Shown piece by piece: positions 1 to 8,728 of a stretch of 64,000 bases of DNA (positions are counted from its first letter, which is position 1; every line of letters starts with the position of its first letter). This DNA is from Micromonospora sp. WMMD1155 (GTDB taxonomy: Bacteria; Actinomycetota; Actinomycetes; Mycobacteriales; Micromonosporaceae), in assembly GCF_029581275.1 (NCBI RefSeq), contig NZ_CP120742.1:124001-188000 (forward strand), read 5' to 3'. A program made the translations under genes and the position numbers. The notes beneath the pieces were generated by a model. That model worked only from the letters and a program-made list of their open reading frames with translations. It was not told the origin of the DNA and ran no database searches.

Positions 1-665
1 AAGCGCTCAAGGGCGCGTTGGCTCTGCCTCATCAGGACGTAGCTTGTCAGCGTCGGCGCGTTAGCTTCGACGGCGTGCTGCTGCGCGCGTCGCAACCAGG
101 CGTCAGCCTCGGCGGCGTCACTCTGCTCATCGATCCAGCTGAGGAACTCCGCCCACAGTGCCTGCGCGATGAGTACGTCTCGGCGGTCGGCTGAACGGCT
201 CCGCCGCCCGATGGCGGCGGCGACGCTGATCTGTGCGTGGGCGGTGGACGCCATCCCGGCGTATCCGGTGCGGTTTCCGGCAATGGCCAGACCGGCGAGC
301 TGCTCGTGCCACGAACGGAGCAGGTCGGGCTTGTCGGGATGATCGATGGAGGCCCGGAGTTGGCCCTCCGCGCCGTCGACCAAGCGGTAGCCGACGCTGG
401 TGAGGCGACGCTCACTCTCGAGGTCTGACAGGAAGCGGGCCAGCTCGCCACCTGTCTGCAGTGCGCCCTCACACGACTCAACGAAGCGGGCGGACGGCCA
501 ACGTTCGGCCTTCTCCACTTTGCCGATGAGGTCCCCACTGACGTGCACCAGCCTGCCTAGAGCACGCTGGGACAGCCCGCGGCGCTCGCGCCACTGCCGA
601 AGGGCGGCACCGAATCCATGCAGCGCCGATCGATGCGGGGTCAGCCGTCGTGGAGTTTGTGCCAC
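1..665 (-). CDS. XRE-family helix-turn-helix regulator (partial)
   Basis: A GTG start at 665 opens a frame with no stop down to the window edge (about 221 codons; the C-terminus is missing). An AGGAG ribosome site (complement of 671-675) lies 5 bases upstream, and this decides the start. Residues about 18-65 form an XRE fold with the signature RQWRERRGLSQRALGRL; the rest looks helical, without a recognised motif. Proteins of this layout in actinomycetes are single-copy transcriptional regulators that bind next to their own gene. It is transcribed away from the permease/amidase pair, with palindromic repeats between them, so control of itself and perhaps of that pair is inferred. Confidence 0.75.
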   Translation of the reverse strand, partial: MAQTPRRLTPHRSALHGFGAALRQWRERRGLSQRALGRLVHVSGDLIGKVEKAERWPSARFVESCEGALQTGGELARFLSDLESERRLTSVGYRLVDGAEGQLRASIDHPDKPDLLRSWHEQLAGLAIAGNRTGYAGMASTAHAQISVAAAIGRRSRSADRRDVLIAQALWAEFLSWIDEQSDAAEADAWLRRAQQHAVEANAPTLTSYVLMRQSQRALER

Positions 666-740
666 CGGTACTCCTGGGTGCTTTGTGTCCGTCACTGCCG
701 CATCCGGAAGGGTCTGACCATACGTGGTCGAACGCTACGC

Positions 741-776
741 GGACAGTTGCATGCGGACAACAACGTGTGTCCGCAT
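741..776. promoter_or_regulatory. Operator-like repeats between XRE gene and permease
   Basis: The hexamer GGACA in the context GCGGACA occurs at 739-745 and 753-759 and in inverted orientation at 768-774. The last two form a perfect 9-bp inverted repeat (751-759 with 768-776, 8-base spacer). The position between divergent genes suits an operator for the XRE protein. This is inference from symmetry only. Confidence 0.4.
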
Positions 777-947
777 CAACGCTATCGACTCATCTGTCTC
801 GGTGAGCAAATCTCGTTGCTGAGGCACCCATCGGCTTGCTGCTCGAAATCATTAGCAGCGGTTTAGGCGCGACTAATTAGTTGCCTTCGCTGACGATTTA
901 GCTGCCAGGCGCAAGGTTGGCAAGGGCGCAAATATTTGAGGAGTGTG

Positions 948-2354
948 ATGAGTTTCCAGAATGACCTATCCCGACATGGGTATCGACAGGAACTGAGCCG
1001 CCAGCTTCGGTTCCGGGACTTGGTCGCGTACGGGCTGGTGTACATGGTGCCGATCGCGCCGATGGCGATCTTCGGCAGCGTGTACGCCGGCTCCGGCGGC
1101 ATGGTGGCACTGGCGTACGCGGTGGGTGTGGTGGCGTTGGTGTTCACCGCGTTCTCGTACGCGCAGATGGTGAAGGCGTTCCCGATGTCGGGCAGCGTCT
1201 ACAACTACGCCGGCCGGGGCATCAGCGCGCCGGTCGGTTTCCTGGCCGGCTGGGTGATCCTGCTGGACTACGTGCTCGTACCCGGGCTGCTGTACCTGGT
1301 GGCATCGGTGGCGATGCACTCCACCGTGCCCGCGGTGCCGGTGTGGTTGTGGCTGCTCGGATTCGTCGGGGCCAACACGGTCGTCAACTCGGTCGGCATC
1401 CGGATGACCGCGATGGTGACCCGCGTGATGCTGGTCGGTGAGTTGATCGTCCTGGCGGCTTTCCTCGCGGTCGCCGGTTGGGCTCTCGCCTCGGGCAGGG
1501 GCCGGTTCAGTTGGGACGCCTTCTACAACTCCGACACGTTCACCTGGTCCCTCGTGGCCGGGGCGGTGTCGATCGCGGTGCTGTCCTTCCTCGGCTTCGA
1601 CGGGATCAGCATGCTGGCCGAGGAGACCAAGGGCGGTTCCCGGCAGATCGGCCGGGCGATGGCGGCCGTGCTCATCCTGGCCGGCGTGCTGTTCATCGCC
1701 CAGACCTGGCTGGCCGCGATGCTCGTCCCGGACGCCGGCACCCTCCTCGCGGAGGGCGACGTGAACGGCACCGCCTTTTACGACGCCGCGGCCGTGGCCG
1801 GCGGAGGATGGTTAGCGACGTTGTGCGCGGTGGCGACGGCCATCGCGTGGGGCCTGCCGAACTCGATGGTCGCCCAGGTCGCCACGTCCCGGCTGCTGTA
1901 TGCGATGGCAAGAGACCGGCAGCTTCCCGCCTTCTTGGCGAAGGTGTCGATCCGCCGGAACGTGCCGATCAACGCGACCCTGCTCACCGGCGCGGTGTCC
2001 CTGGTGCTCGGCCTGTACATGGCCACCCGCACCGACGGGATCACGCTGCTGTCGTCGCTGATCAACTTCGGGGCGATGGTCGCCTTCCTTGTCCTGCACG
2101 TCTCCGTAGTGGTGCACCACCTCATCCGCCGGCGCAGCGGCAACTGGTGGGCGCATCTGGTCATGCCCGGTATCGGGTTCGCGATCCTCGCCTACGTGGT
2201 GATCAACGCCAACATCGCCGCGCAGCGCCTCGGCCTGGCCTGGCTCGCCCTCGGCATGGTCATTCTCGCCGGCCTCTACCTGACCGGCCGCCGGCCCGCG
2301 CTGTCTGGTTTGGCGCCCGCGCAGCCGCAGGCCCGCCACGTGGAGCGGGTGTGA
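948..2354 (+). CDS. APC-superfamily amino acid/amine permease
   Basis: A 468-residue inner-membrane transporter of the amino acid-polyamine-organocation family. It has about 12 hydrophobic segments, and the early stretch after FRDLVAYGLVYMVPIAPM matches the family's first helix; FLGFDGISMLAEETKGG is the conserved helix 6-7 loop. The ATG at 948 is preceded by GAGGAG at 938-943; a TTG at 936 would place the ribosome site inside the gene, so it was not used. The next gene overlaps it by 4 bases, which points to co-transcription with the amidase. The natural guess is uptake of an amide, amine or amino acid that the amidase then hydrolyses; the substrate cannot be read from the sequence. Confidence 0.85.
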   Translation: MSFQNDLSRHGYRQELSRQLRFRDLVAYGLVYMVPIAPMAIFGSVYAGSGGMVALAYAVGVVALVFTAFSYAQMVKAFPMSGSVYNYAGRGISAPVGFLAGWVILLDYVLVPGLLYLVASVAMHSTVPAVPVWLWLLGFVGANTVVNSVGIRMTAMVTRVMLVGELIVLAAFLAVAGWALASGRGRFSWDAFYNSDTFTWSLVAGAVSIAVLSFLGFDGISMLAEETKGGSRQIGRAMAAVLILAGVLFIAQTWLAAMLVPDAGTLLAEGDVNGTAFYDAAAVAGGGWLATLCAVATAIAWGLPNSMVAQVATSRLLYAMARDRQLPAFLAKVSIRRNVPINATLLTGAVSLVLGLYMATRTDGITLLSSLINFGAMVAFLVLHVSVVVHHLIRRRSGNWWAHLVMPGIGFAILAYVVINANIAAQRLGLAWLALGMVILAGLYLTGRRPALSGLAPAQPQARHVERV

Positions 2355-3364
2355 CCATTATGGACACGATCACCTACCGGCCGGCCCGCGACGAGTTGGC
2401 CTACACCTTCGGCGGGCGGATGCCGGTGGCCCACGTCCGCTCCGGCGACATCCTGCGGGTGCACACCGAGGACTGTTTCGGCGGTCTCGTGCGCGGTCCG
2501 GCGGACCTGCCGTCGCAGGTGTGCCGGATGCCGTACCTGAATCCGGTGTCCGGGCCGTTCTTCGTCGAGGACGCCGAACCCGGTGACACCCTCGCCATCC
2601 ATCTCGCCTCGATCGTCCCCGCCCGGGGCTGGGGTGTGTCATCGACGTTCCCGCACTTCGGGGCGCTCACCGGCACGTCCCAGACCGCGACGCTGCAACC
2701 GCCGCTGCAGGAGCGGGTATGGGTGTACGACATCGACCGGCAGGGCGGCACGGTCGGCTTCCACGCCGTGGCCAGCGACCACTGGGTGAAGCTGCCGCTG
2801 GACCCGATGATCGGCACGATCGGGGTCGCTCCTGGCGGGTTCGAGGCCCGCTCCACGATCGTCCCTGACTCCCATGGCGGGAACCTGGACACGCCGGAGT
2901 TGCGCGCCGGGGCCACCCTCTACCTGGGGGTGAACGTGCACGGGGCGATGCTCGCCCTCGGCGACGGGCACGCCCGCCAGGGCGAGGGTGAGGCCTGCGG
3001 CGTCGGGGTGGAGATCGCCACGACCACCACCCTGGTCATCGAGGTCATCAAGGGCACCCGGACGGTGTGGCCCCGCCTGGAGACCGACACGTCGATCATG
3101 TCGGTCGGCTGCGCCCGGCCCCTGGAGGACGCCTACCGGATCGCCCACCGCGACCTGGTCAGCTGGACCAGCACCCTCACCGGCCTGGAAGAACTCGACG
3201 CCTACCAACTGATTTCGCAGGCCGGCAGGGCACCGATCGGCAACGTGTGCGACCCGAACTACACGGTCCTGGCCGCCGTGGACAAGGCGCTGCTTCCGCA
3301 CCCGACGGCCGCCTACGCGGGGGTGCACGCCCGGCTGCGCCAGCATGCGGCCGGGCTGCGGTAG
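2351..3364 (+). CDS. Acetamidase/formamidase family protein
   Basis: A 337-residue member of the FmdA/AmdA family, cytosolic metal-dependent enzymes that hydrolyse short amides to acid and ammonia. Recognisable stretches include HTEDCFGG near residue 38, the GTIGVAP segment near 155, SHGGNLD near 175 and the C-terminal IGNVCDPNYTV. The GTG at 2351 overlaps the permease stop (GTGA) with GGAG at 2342-2345 five bases ahead; an ATG at 2360 is the alternative start but sits 14 bases from that site. It is the second gene of a two-gene operon with the permease, suggesting scavenging of an amide as nitrogen or carbon source. Confidence 0.88.
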   Translation: MTIMDTITYRPARDELAYTFGGRMPVAHVRSGDILRVHTEDCFGGLVRGPADLPSQVCRMPYLNPVSGPFFVEDAEPGDTLAIHLASIVPARGWGVSSTFPHFGALTGTSQTATLQPPLQERVWVYDIDRQGGTVGFHAVASDHWVKLPLDPMIGTIGVAPGGFEARSTIVPDSHGGNLDTPELRAGATLYLGVNVHGAMLALGDGHARQGEGEACGVGVEIATTTTLVIEVIKGTRTVWPRLETDTSIMSVGCARPLEDAYRIAHRDLVSWTSTLTGLEELDAYQLISQAGRAPIGNVCDPNYTVLAAVDKALLPHPTAAYAGVHARLRQHAAGLR

Positions 3365-3375
3365 GAGCTGCCGAG

Positions 3376-4059
3376 ATGACCGCGTCGATGCCTCAGCTGC
3401 CGTTGCGGGACGAGTTGTTCCTGCTCGGCCACAATGACGACACCGGCCAGCCCCACATCCACCGCCAGGCCCTCGCCCTCGGCATGGCAGGCGCGGTCCT
3501 GACCGACCTCTTCCTGGCCGGGCGAATCGCGCTCGACGACCCGAACGACGACACCCGCCCGGCCGGCGACCCGAGGATCCGGCTCCGCCTCGACCGGCCC
3601 GTCGGTGACCTGGTCGCCGACGCCGCCATCGCCTCGGTCCGCTACGCCAACCCCGCCCCGACACTGCGGGGCTGGCTGACATGGTTCGCCGAGGACCTGT
3701 ACGAACGCACCCGCGCCGGCCTGCACGCCGGCGGGATCCTGCACCGCACCAGCCGCCGCCGCCTCGGCGGACTCGCCCGCACCGACGTCTACCTCGCCAC
3801 CGACACCAAATGGGCAGTCGTGGCCCGATCCAGGCTGCGGTATCTCGCCGCCGGCCGGGAGCCGCCGGACAACCACACCGCCGCCCTCGCCGGCCTCATC
3901 GCCGTCCTCGGCCTCGCCACCCACCTCTACCTCGACGACACCAACGCCGTCGCCGCCCAGCTGCGGGCGACCGCCGAGCAGCACTACCGGCCCGTACGCG
4001 ACATCACCGCCGCGGTCGACGCCGCAGTCGGTGACCTCGCCACCGCCGCATACCGCTGA
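3376..4059 (+). CDS. GPP34 (GOLPH3-like) family protein
   Basis: A 227-residue protein of the GPP34/GOLPH3 family, which is common in actinomycetes. The N-terminal RDELFLLGHNDDTG and the following ALGMAGAVLTDLFLAGRI are the family's opening helices. In eukaryotes GOLPH3 binds phosphatidylinositol-4-phosphate on the Golgi; the bacterial role is unknown, and membrane association is only an inference. GGAG at 3364-3367 sits 8 bases before the ATG. It starts 11 bases after the amidase stop, so it may belong to the same transcript. Confidence 0.82.
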   Translation: MTASMPQLPLRDELFLLGHNDDTGQPHIHRQALALGMAGAVLTDLFLAGRIALDDPNDDTRPAGDPRIRLRLDRPVGDLVADAAIASVRYANPAPTLRGWLTWFAEDLYERTRAGLHAGGILHRTSRRRLGGLARTDVYLATDTKWAVVARSRLRYLAAGREPPDNHTAALAGLIAVLGLATHLYLDDTNAVAAQLRATAEQHYRPVRDITAAVDAAVGDLATAAYR

Positions 4060-4090
4060 CCCCTCCCACAGACTCCCGGAGCCATCGACC

Positions 4091-5065
4091 GTGATTCACC
4101 CACCTCACCCACCCTCGACGCCCACGGATCTGCCGGCCCACTGGCGTCGGCGGCCCGCCGTCAGGATCGCTGCCGCGCTGTGCGTGCTGGGCCTGCTCGC
4201 CGCTGCCGCCCTCGTGCCCGGATCGGCCGCCACGCACAACCCCGCACCGAAGGGCAGCCGCTGGCAGGTCACCTCGCCTGCCCGAACGAGCACCCCACCG
4301 TGTGAGATCCCCGCGCCACTGACCCCTGCCGAACTGCGCACCCTCGCCGCACGGACCTCGGCGACGCCACACACCGCCCTACCCGCACCGCGGCCAGCCG
4401 ACCACGTGCTCCCCCAGGTCGCCGCCGAGGCGCACTGCGACGTCCCGGGACGGTTCTCGTTCATGCTGATACGGCAATGGGCCGCCGACACCCGCATCGA
4501 CGCAGGACGCGCGACCAGCACCGTCGTGGTCTTCGAAGAGCGGCACTGGCGCGCCGACAACGCCTCCGGACGGGCCATCAGCCTGCGCCACCCGCCCGGC
4601 CCACAACCCACCACCGACGAGACCTACCAGCCGGGCACGCTCGACGGAACCATCGGCCCCATCGCCGTCGACTCCACCGGCCTCACCGGACAAATCAGCA
4701 GCATCTCGCCGCCGTTTCTCGGCGCACCGGCAGTCCTGCACGCCATCGCCGGCCTGACGTCGTGGCGCACACCCAACCGCGACGCCCGCACCGCGATCCT
4801 CACTCTGTTGAGCAACACCAACGGGCTCACCTACCACCCCGCCGTGCGAGACCGCGCCGGGCGCACCGGTGCCGGCGTCAGCGCCACCAGCGACGACGGC
4901 ACCATCCGCAGCCTCCTCATCCTGCACCCCAGCACCGGCGAGGTCCTCGCCTACGAACGCGCCCATTTCACGCCATCACAGCGCGGCCACCCCCGCACCG
5001 GCGACGTCGAGGACTACCTGCTGTTCACCATCCACACCCGCACGAGCACCACCAACACGCCCTGA
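4091..5065 (+). CDS. Membrane-anchored hypothetical protein (CU044_5270-like)
   Basis: Product of about 324 residues. A proline-rich cytoplasmic start is followed by one hydrophobic segment (residues about 30-48, rich in Ala and Leu) and a long extracytoplasmic domain. The C-terminal pattern, RTGAGVSATSDDG then LLILHPSTGEVLAYE, resembles the end of the CU044_5270 family of anti-sigma-like actinomycete proteins; this similarity is remembered, not searched. GTG at 4091 has GGAG at 4078-4081. The frame stays open back to 4031, but that start would overlap the GPP34 gene and has no ribosome site. No function can be assigned. Confidence 0.6.
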   Translation: MIHPPHPPSTPTDLPAHWRRRPAVRIAAALCVLGLLAAAALVPGSAATHNPAPKGSRWQVTSPARTSTPPCEIPAPLTPAELRTLAARTSATPHTALPAPRPADHVLPQVAAEAHCDVPGRFSFMLIRQWAADTRIDAGRATSTVVVFEERHWRADNASGRAISLRHPPGPQPTTDETYQPGTLDGTIGPIAVDSTGLTGQISSISPPFLGAPAVLHAIAGLTSWRTPNRDARTAILTLLSNTNGLTYHPAVRDRAGRTGAGVSATSDDGTIRSLLILHPSTGEVLAYERAHFTPSQRGHPRTGDVEDYLLFTIHTRTSTTNTP

Positions 5066-5124
5066 CACCGCGCCGCCAATCACGCGGCAACCCCCATCCG
5101 CTTCCGACCTGTCAAGGGATCCTC

Positions 5125-5775
5125 ATGAACGCCACTGCTCGCATCCGCGCCGCCCGCTGGGCCGACAAGGACAAGGTCGCCGCGCTCGTCGCCGACGCCC
5201 TGCACCCCGACCCGTTGGCCGCCTGGCTGGTGCCCGAGGCGACCCACCGACGCCGCATCCTCACCGAGGTGGCGGTGATCTGGGTGGAACACGCCATGTT
5301 CTACGGCGACACCCACGTCACCGACGACCTGAACGCCGCCGCAGTCGGCTTCCACCGCTACCGCAGCATCCCACCACCAGCGAACTACCGCAGCCGCCTC
5401 ACCCACGCAGCCGGCAACCATGCTGAGCGGTTCGAGATCCTCGACGACCTGCTCAGCGCACGCCGGCCCACCGAACCGCACTACCACCTGGCATTCCTCG
5501 CGGTCGCGCCCGCCGCCCAGCGGCAAGGCATCGGCGCGGCGATGCTCGCCCACCACCGCGACAGACTCGACCGCATCGACCTGCCCTCTTGGACCGACAC
5601 CACCTGCGCGCGCCAAGATCTCTACACCCGCTACGGCTACACCCCACAGGAAGCCATCCGGCTGCCCAACGGCCCGGCCGTCACCCCGATGCGCCGCACC
5701 CCTACGCCGGGCCCTCAACCCCTGGACTCCGTCAGCGCGGCAGGTCGCTCGCAGGCCAGAGGCCTAGGCGGTTGA
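5125..5775 (+). CDS. GNAT family N-acetyltransferase
   Basis: 216 residues. The fold is indicated by RIRAARWADKDKVAALVADAL at the start and the acetyl-CoA loop in LAFLAVAPAAQRQGIGAAML (residues about 123-142, Q/RxxGxG/A as QRQGIG), then LYTRYGY near the end. Such enzymes transfer an acetyl group from acetyl-CoA to an amine; the acceptor is unknown. AAGGGA at 5114-5119 sets the ATG at 5125. The tail after residue 190 is proline- and arginine-rich and may be unstructured. It follows the membrane protein by 59 bases on the same strand. Confidence 0.82.
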   Translation: MNATARIRAARWADKDKVAALVADALHPDPLAAWLVPEATHRRRILTEVAVIWVEHAMFYGDTHVTDDLNAAAVGFHRYRSIPPPANYRSRLTHAAGNHAERFEILDDLLSARRPTEPHYHLAFLAVAPAAQRQGIGAAMLAHHRDRLDRIDLPSWTDTTCARQDLYTRYGYTPQEAIRLPNGPAVTPMRRTPTPGPQPLDSVSAAGRSQARGLGG

Positions 5776-5939
5776 CCCGCGCGATGGCCGCACGAACTGA
5801 ACCGTGGCCGATCCTGCGCCGTGTCACACATGACTTCGGACGAAACCGTGCCACCCCCGGACGACCGCGACGAGCCTCGCCGCCCGCCGCGATGCCATCG
5901 TGCTCGCTGATCCCAGAACTCACGCCCAGGACCTACAGC

Positions 5940-6115
5940 GCGAGCGTATTCGGTCATCTCCTCGTTCAGCGCCGTCTCCATGACCCTCTTGGTCAACTGC
6001 TTGACCAGCCGTCCGGGCCGGTCAGCGACAGCGGCCCCAGCTCGGCGGCGGCCTTCGCCTCAGCCAACGGCTCAGGCCGCTTCCTAGACCCCGGCTTCGC
6101 CGCACCCGCCGCCAT
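5940..6115 (-). pseudogene. IS256-family transposase remnant
   Basis: The complement of 6115 downward begins MAAGAAKPGS and continues to LSLTGPDG, after which a one-base deletion shifts the frame; the neighbouring frame then reads LVKQLTKRVMETALNEEM. That is the conserved N-terminal stretch of IS256/mutator transposases. Similarity stops near 5940, and the catalytic DDE part is absent. It is a dead 5' fragment, the first of several transposon scars around the defence genes. Confidence 0.7.
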
Positions 6116-6295
6116 ATGGGACAACCTGGCCCGGGCCATGCCCGAACCAGTGGCAGGCCAGCGGGGAGATGGTTGTGCCTCGCGGAGCGACCGCTCCAAG
6201 CCGGTCGTTCGCAACGCGCCATCAAAGCCTTGGTCGGCCGCAGGCACTCGGGAGGCGATCTCCGGAGTGCCTGGTCACGCTGGCACTATCGTTGA

Positions 6296-7312
6296 ATGAC
6301 CACGCACGTGCTGACGGCAGAGCTTCCCCGACCGGAGGCGTTAGGCCACGCTGCATGGGCAGCGATTCAAGATCCGTTTCAACGACTTCGGTCGGCAGTA
6401 ACCGCGAACGACCGCCCGCTGATAGTCGGCTCGGCCAAGGACCTCATCGAGGCAACCGCGCGCGTGGTGCTCGATGCTCGTGGGCGCCCCGCCGGAAGCG
6501 GCGAGGAGTACGACAAGGTGCTGGGCGATGCCCATCGCGCAATTGAGCACCAGGTCGGGCCCGGAGTCGCCGCCGATGCTGCGGTCCGCCAGGCGGCCAC
6601 TGCAGCCCGCAAGCTTGCCGGGGTGTTGCGGGAGCTACGCAATACCTACGGTACTGGCCACGGCCGATCCGTCCTGCCGGTTCTTGAAGACGAGGTCTTG
6701 GAGACCTGCGTCGACGCCGCACTGCTGTGGACGCGGTGGGCATTGCGGCGCCTGCAACTGGTACTCCTCGGCTCATTGCAGCCGCTGATCGCCGACCTGG
6801 GCACCGCATCGTTCAGCATGGGATCTCTCGCAACGAGGCTCGCTGCGGCGGACCTGCCGCAGCTGGAGCCTGCCGACCAGCGCCAGCTGGGCGTGGCCGT
6901 GGGCCAGCGGGCGTCGCGCAACACCTTCACCGTACGCATCGACGGCGTCGAGGCATGCGCGCTGAGCCAGGACGCAGTCACTTGGCCCCTGGGATACCGC
7001 GAGGGAGTGGTCGAGGGCCTGTTCCTCGACCAGTTCGGGCAGGTGCACGTCGACGAACAAGCTCGCGCGCCGCGCCTGGCGGCCGAGATCCTCGCCCCCC
7101 ATTCCGAACGGACCAGGATTCTGACCGAACTCGCTGAACGCATCTACCGGTCGGCCTGGTCCCAGGAGTTCCGCCTGATATGGCGGCAGGCCGTGGCGGA
7201 GATGCACCTGGCGCGGCGGCTGCTCGGCGACGCCACAGCAGAACGGGCGTGGACTGAGATCGCTGAGCACATCCAGCAGACTGGTGAGGCGTATGACGCA
7301 CTCCAGCAGTAG
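6296..7312 (+). CDS. Abortive infection family protein (Abi_C domain)
   Basis: 338 residues. Residues about 38-120 match the Abi_C layout: LIVGSAKDLIEATARVVLD, a spacer with EEYDKVLGDAHRAIE, then AGVLRELRNTYGTGHGR, where the RNxxGxGHG signature closes the domain. Proteins with this domain are linked to phage exclusion by growth arrest or death of the infected cell; the mechanism is unknown for most. The C-terminal half, with EACALSQDAVTWPLGYREG, is unrecognised. No clear ribosome site precedes the ATG. It lies between an IS256 scar and an IS21 element, close to the Argonaute and Type ISP systems, which supports a defence role. Confidence 0.72.
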   Translation: MTTHVLTAELPRPEALGHAAWAAIQDPFQRLRSAVTANDRPLIVGSAKDLIEATARVVLDARGRPAGSGEEYDKVLGDAHRAIEHQVGPGVAADAAVRQAATAARKLAGVLRELRNTYGTGHGRSVLPVLEDEVLETCVDAALLWTRWALRRLQLVLLGSLQPLIADLGTASFSMGSLATRLAAADLPQLEPADQRQLGVAVGQRASRNTFTVRIDGVEACALSQDAVTWPLGYREGVVEGLFLDQFGQVHVDEQARAPRLAAEILAPHSERTRILTELAERIYRSAWSQEFRLIWRQAVAEMHLARRLLGDATAERAWTEIAEHIQQTGEAYDALQQ

Positions 7313-7879
7313 CAGGACAATGCCGTCGGTCGCGCCCACGGCGCGCGCCGTGACGGCCAAGTAGGCCGTCAGGTTACTACCGACAGCTTCACCCGTCGTC
7401 ACGGAATCAAGCCTGGGAGCATGGCTATGCGGACGTGTCAAACCGAGCGCTCGGGATTACTCCTCTGGCAAGGGCGTGTCACTAACGGCGCCACTCGCGC
7501 CCGCCTGCGCCGCTGCCGGTCATCGATCGCTCTTCGTCGCCCGTTCCGAGGCGGCGTCAGCAGGTCAGCGATTCGCGGCGAGCGGCGACGGCCACTAGCG
7601 GGTGGTACGCCCAGGCGCCGCGCTTGTCGCGCTCAAGCGAGCCGGCCTCGGTGAGAATTCAAAGATGACGACCCACGGCGGGCTAGGAGAGACGTGCCGT
7701 CCCTGGCGCATGAGCCTGTACACAGCCAGCACAACTGAGTCCCAGACCTGCTCGCTGATGTGCCCAGCCTTCGTCCAACGCCGCCCAACTATCCGAACAA
7801 GTTAAAGCAAAGAAGTGCTCCGTGGTGGAAGTCGGAGTCGCGGAGGCACCACGATGGACGGACGACTGTCAACGCCGGC
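7313..7879. other. Intergenic stretch without a confident gene
   Basis: No frame here has both a ribosome site and protein-like composition. A short minus-strand stretch (about 7660-7780) reads EQVWDSVVLAVYRLMRQGRH and could be a gene scrap. The IS21 left repeat starts at 7880. Confidence 0.5.
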
Positions 7880-7918
7880 TGAACTTTGACCCCTCTGTTC
7901 CGGCCGAATTTTGACCCC
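7880..7918. repeat. IS21 left inverted repeat
   Basis: Pairs with 9973-10011; about 33 of 39 positions agree. The inner 20 bases of the two ends differ at one position only (GTTCCGGC/TTGAATTTTG area). Confidence 0.85.
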
Positions 7919-7936
7919 CTCGCTGGTTGTTGATGT

Positions 7937-8728
7937 TCAGTCGTTGGTCTTGGTGGCTGCGGGAACGCGGCCGAGGTCGCGGTCTTTAAGCCGGTAGCTG
8001 TCGCCCTTCATCGAGATGACCTCGGCGTGGTGGACGAGGCGGTCGATCATGGCTGCGGCGACGACGTCGTCGCCGAACACTTCGCCCCAGCGGCCGAAGG
8101 GCTTGTTGCTGGTGACGATCAGCGAGGCTCGTTCGTAGCGGTTGGAGACGAGCTGGAAGAACAGGTTCGCCGCTTCGGCTTCGAAGGGGATGTAGCCGAC
8201 CTCGTCGACGATCAGCAGCGGGATCCGGCCGAGCTTCACGAGCTCGTCTTGCAGTCGGCCGGCGTGGTGGGCGTCGGCGAGGCGGGACACCCATTGGGCG
8301 GCGGTGGCGAATGCGACCCGGTGTCCGGCCTGGCAGGCCCGGATCCCCAGGCCGATGGACAGGTGGGTCTTGCCGGTGCCGGGCGGGCCCAGGAAGACGA
8401 CGTTCTCCTTCGACGCCACGAAGTCGAGGGTGCCCAGGTGGGCGATCGTCTCCCGCTTCAGAGAGCGTTGGTGCTCGAAGTCGAACTCCTCCAGGCTCTT
8501 GCGGGCGGGGAACCTGGCTGCCCGGATACGTCCCTCGCCGCCGTGGGCTTCGCGGGCGGCGACTTCGCGTTGCAGGCAGGCGGCGAGGAACTCCTCGTGC
8601 GTCCATGACTCGGCCCGGGCCCGCTCCGCCAGGCGTTCGACGGAGGCAGCGAGGGACGGCGCCTTGAGGGCGCGGGTGAGGAACGCGATCTCCGAGGCGA
8701 CGTTGCGGCTGGTCTTGGCGGCCATCAC
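7937..8728 (-). CDS. istB: IS21 family helper ATPase IstB
   Basis: 263-residue AAA+ ATPase that forms a filament on DNA and delivers target DNA to the IstA transposase. Walker A is GPPGTGKTHLSIGLG (about 113-127), Walker B is LLIVDEVGYIPF (about 174-185), and the sensor region reads SLIVTSNKPFGRW. Length is normal for the family. Its start overlaps the istA stop by 4 bases (ATGA at 8725-8728), so the two are translationally coupled. Confidence 0.95.
   Translation of the reverse strand: MMAAKTSRNVASEIAFLTRALKAPSLAASVERLAERARAESWTHEEFLAACLQREVAAREAHGGEGRIRAARFPARKSLEEFDFEHQRSLKRETIAHLGTLDFVASKENVVFLGPPGTGKTHLSIGLGIRACQAGHRVAFATAAQWVSRLADAHHAGRLQDELVKLGRIPLLIVDEVGYIPFEAEAANLFFQLVSNRYERASLIVTSNKPFGRWGEVFGDDVVAAAMIDRLVHHAEVISMKGDSYRLKDRDLGRVPAATKTND

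Noticed and set aside
1478..2350. N-terminal extension of the amidase frame
   Set aside because: Lies inside the permease gene in another frame; the family starts at about 2351-2360.
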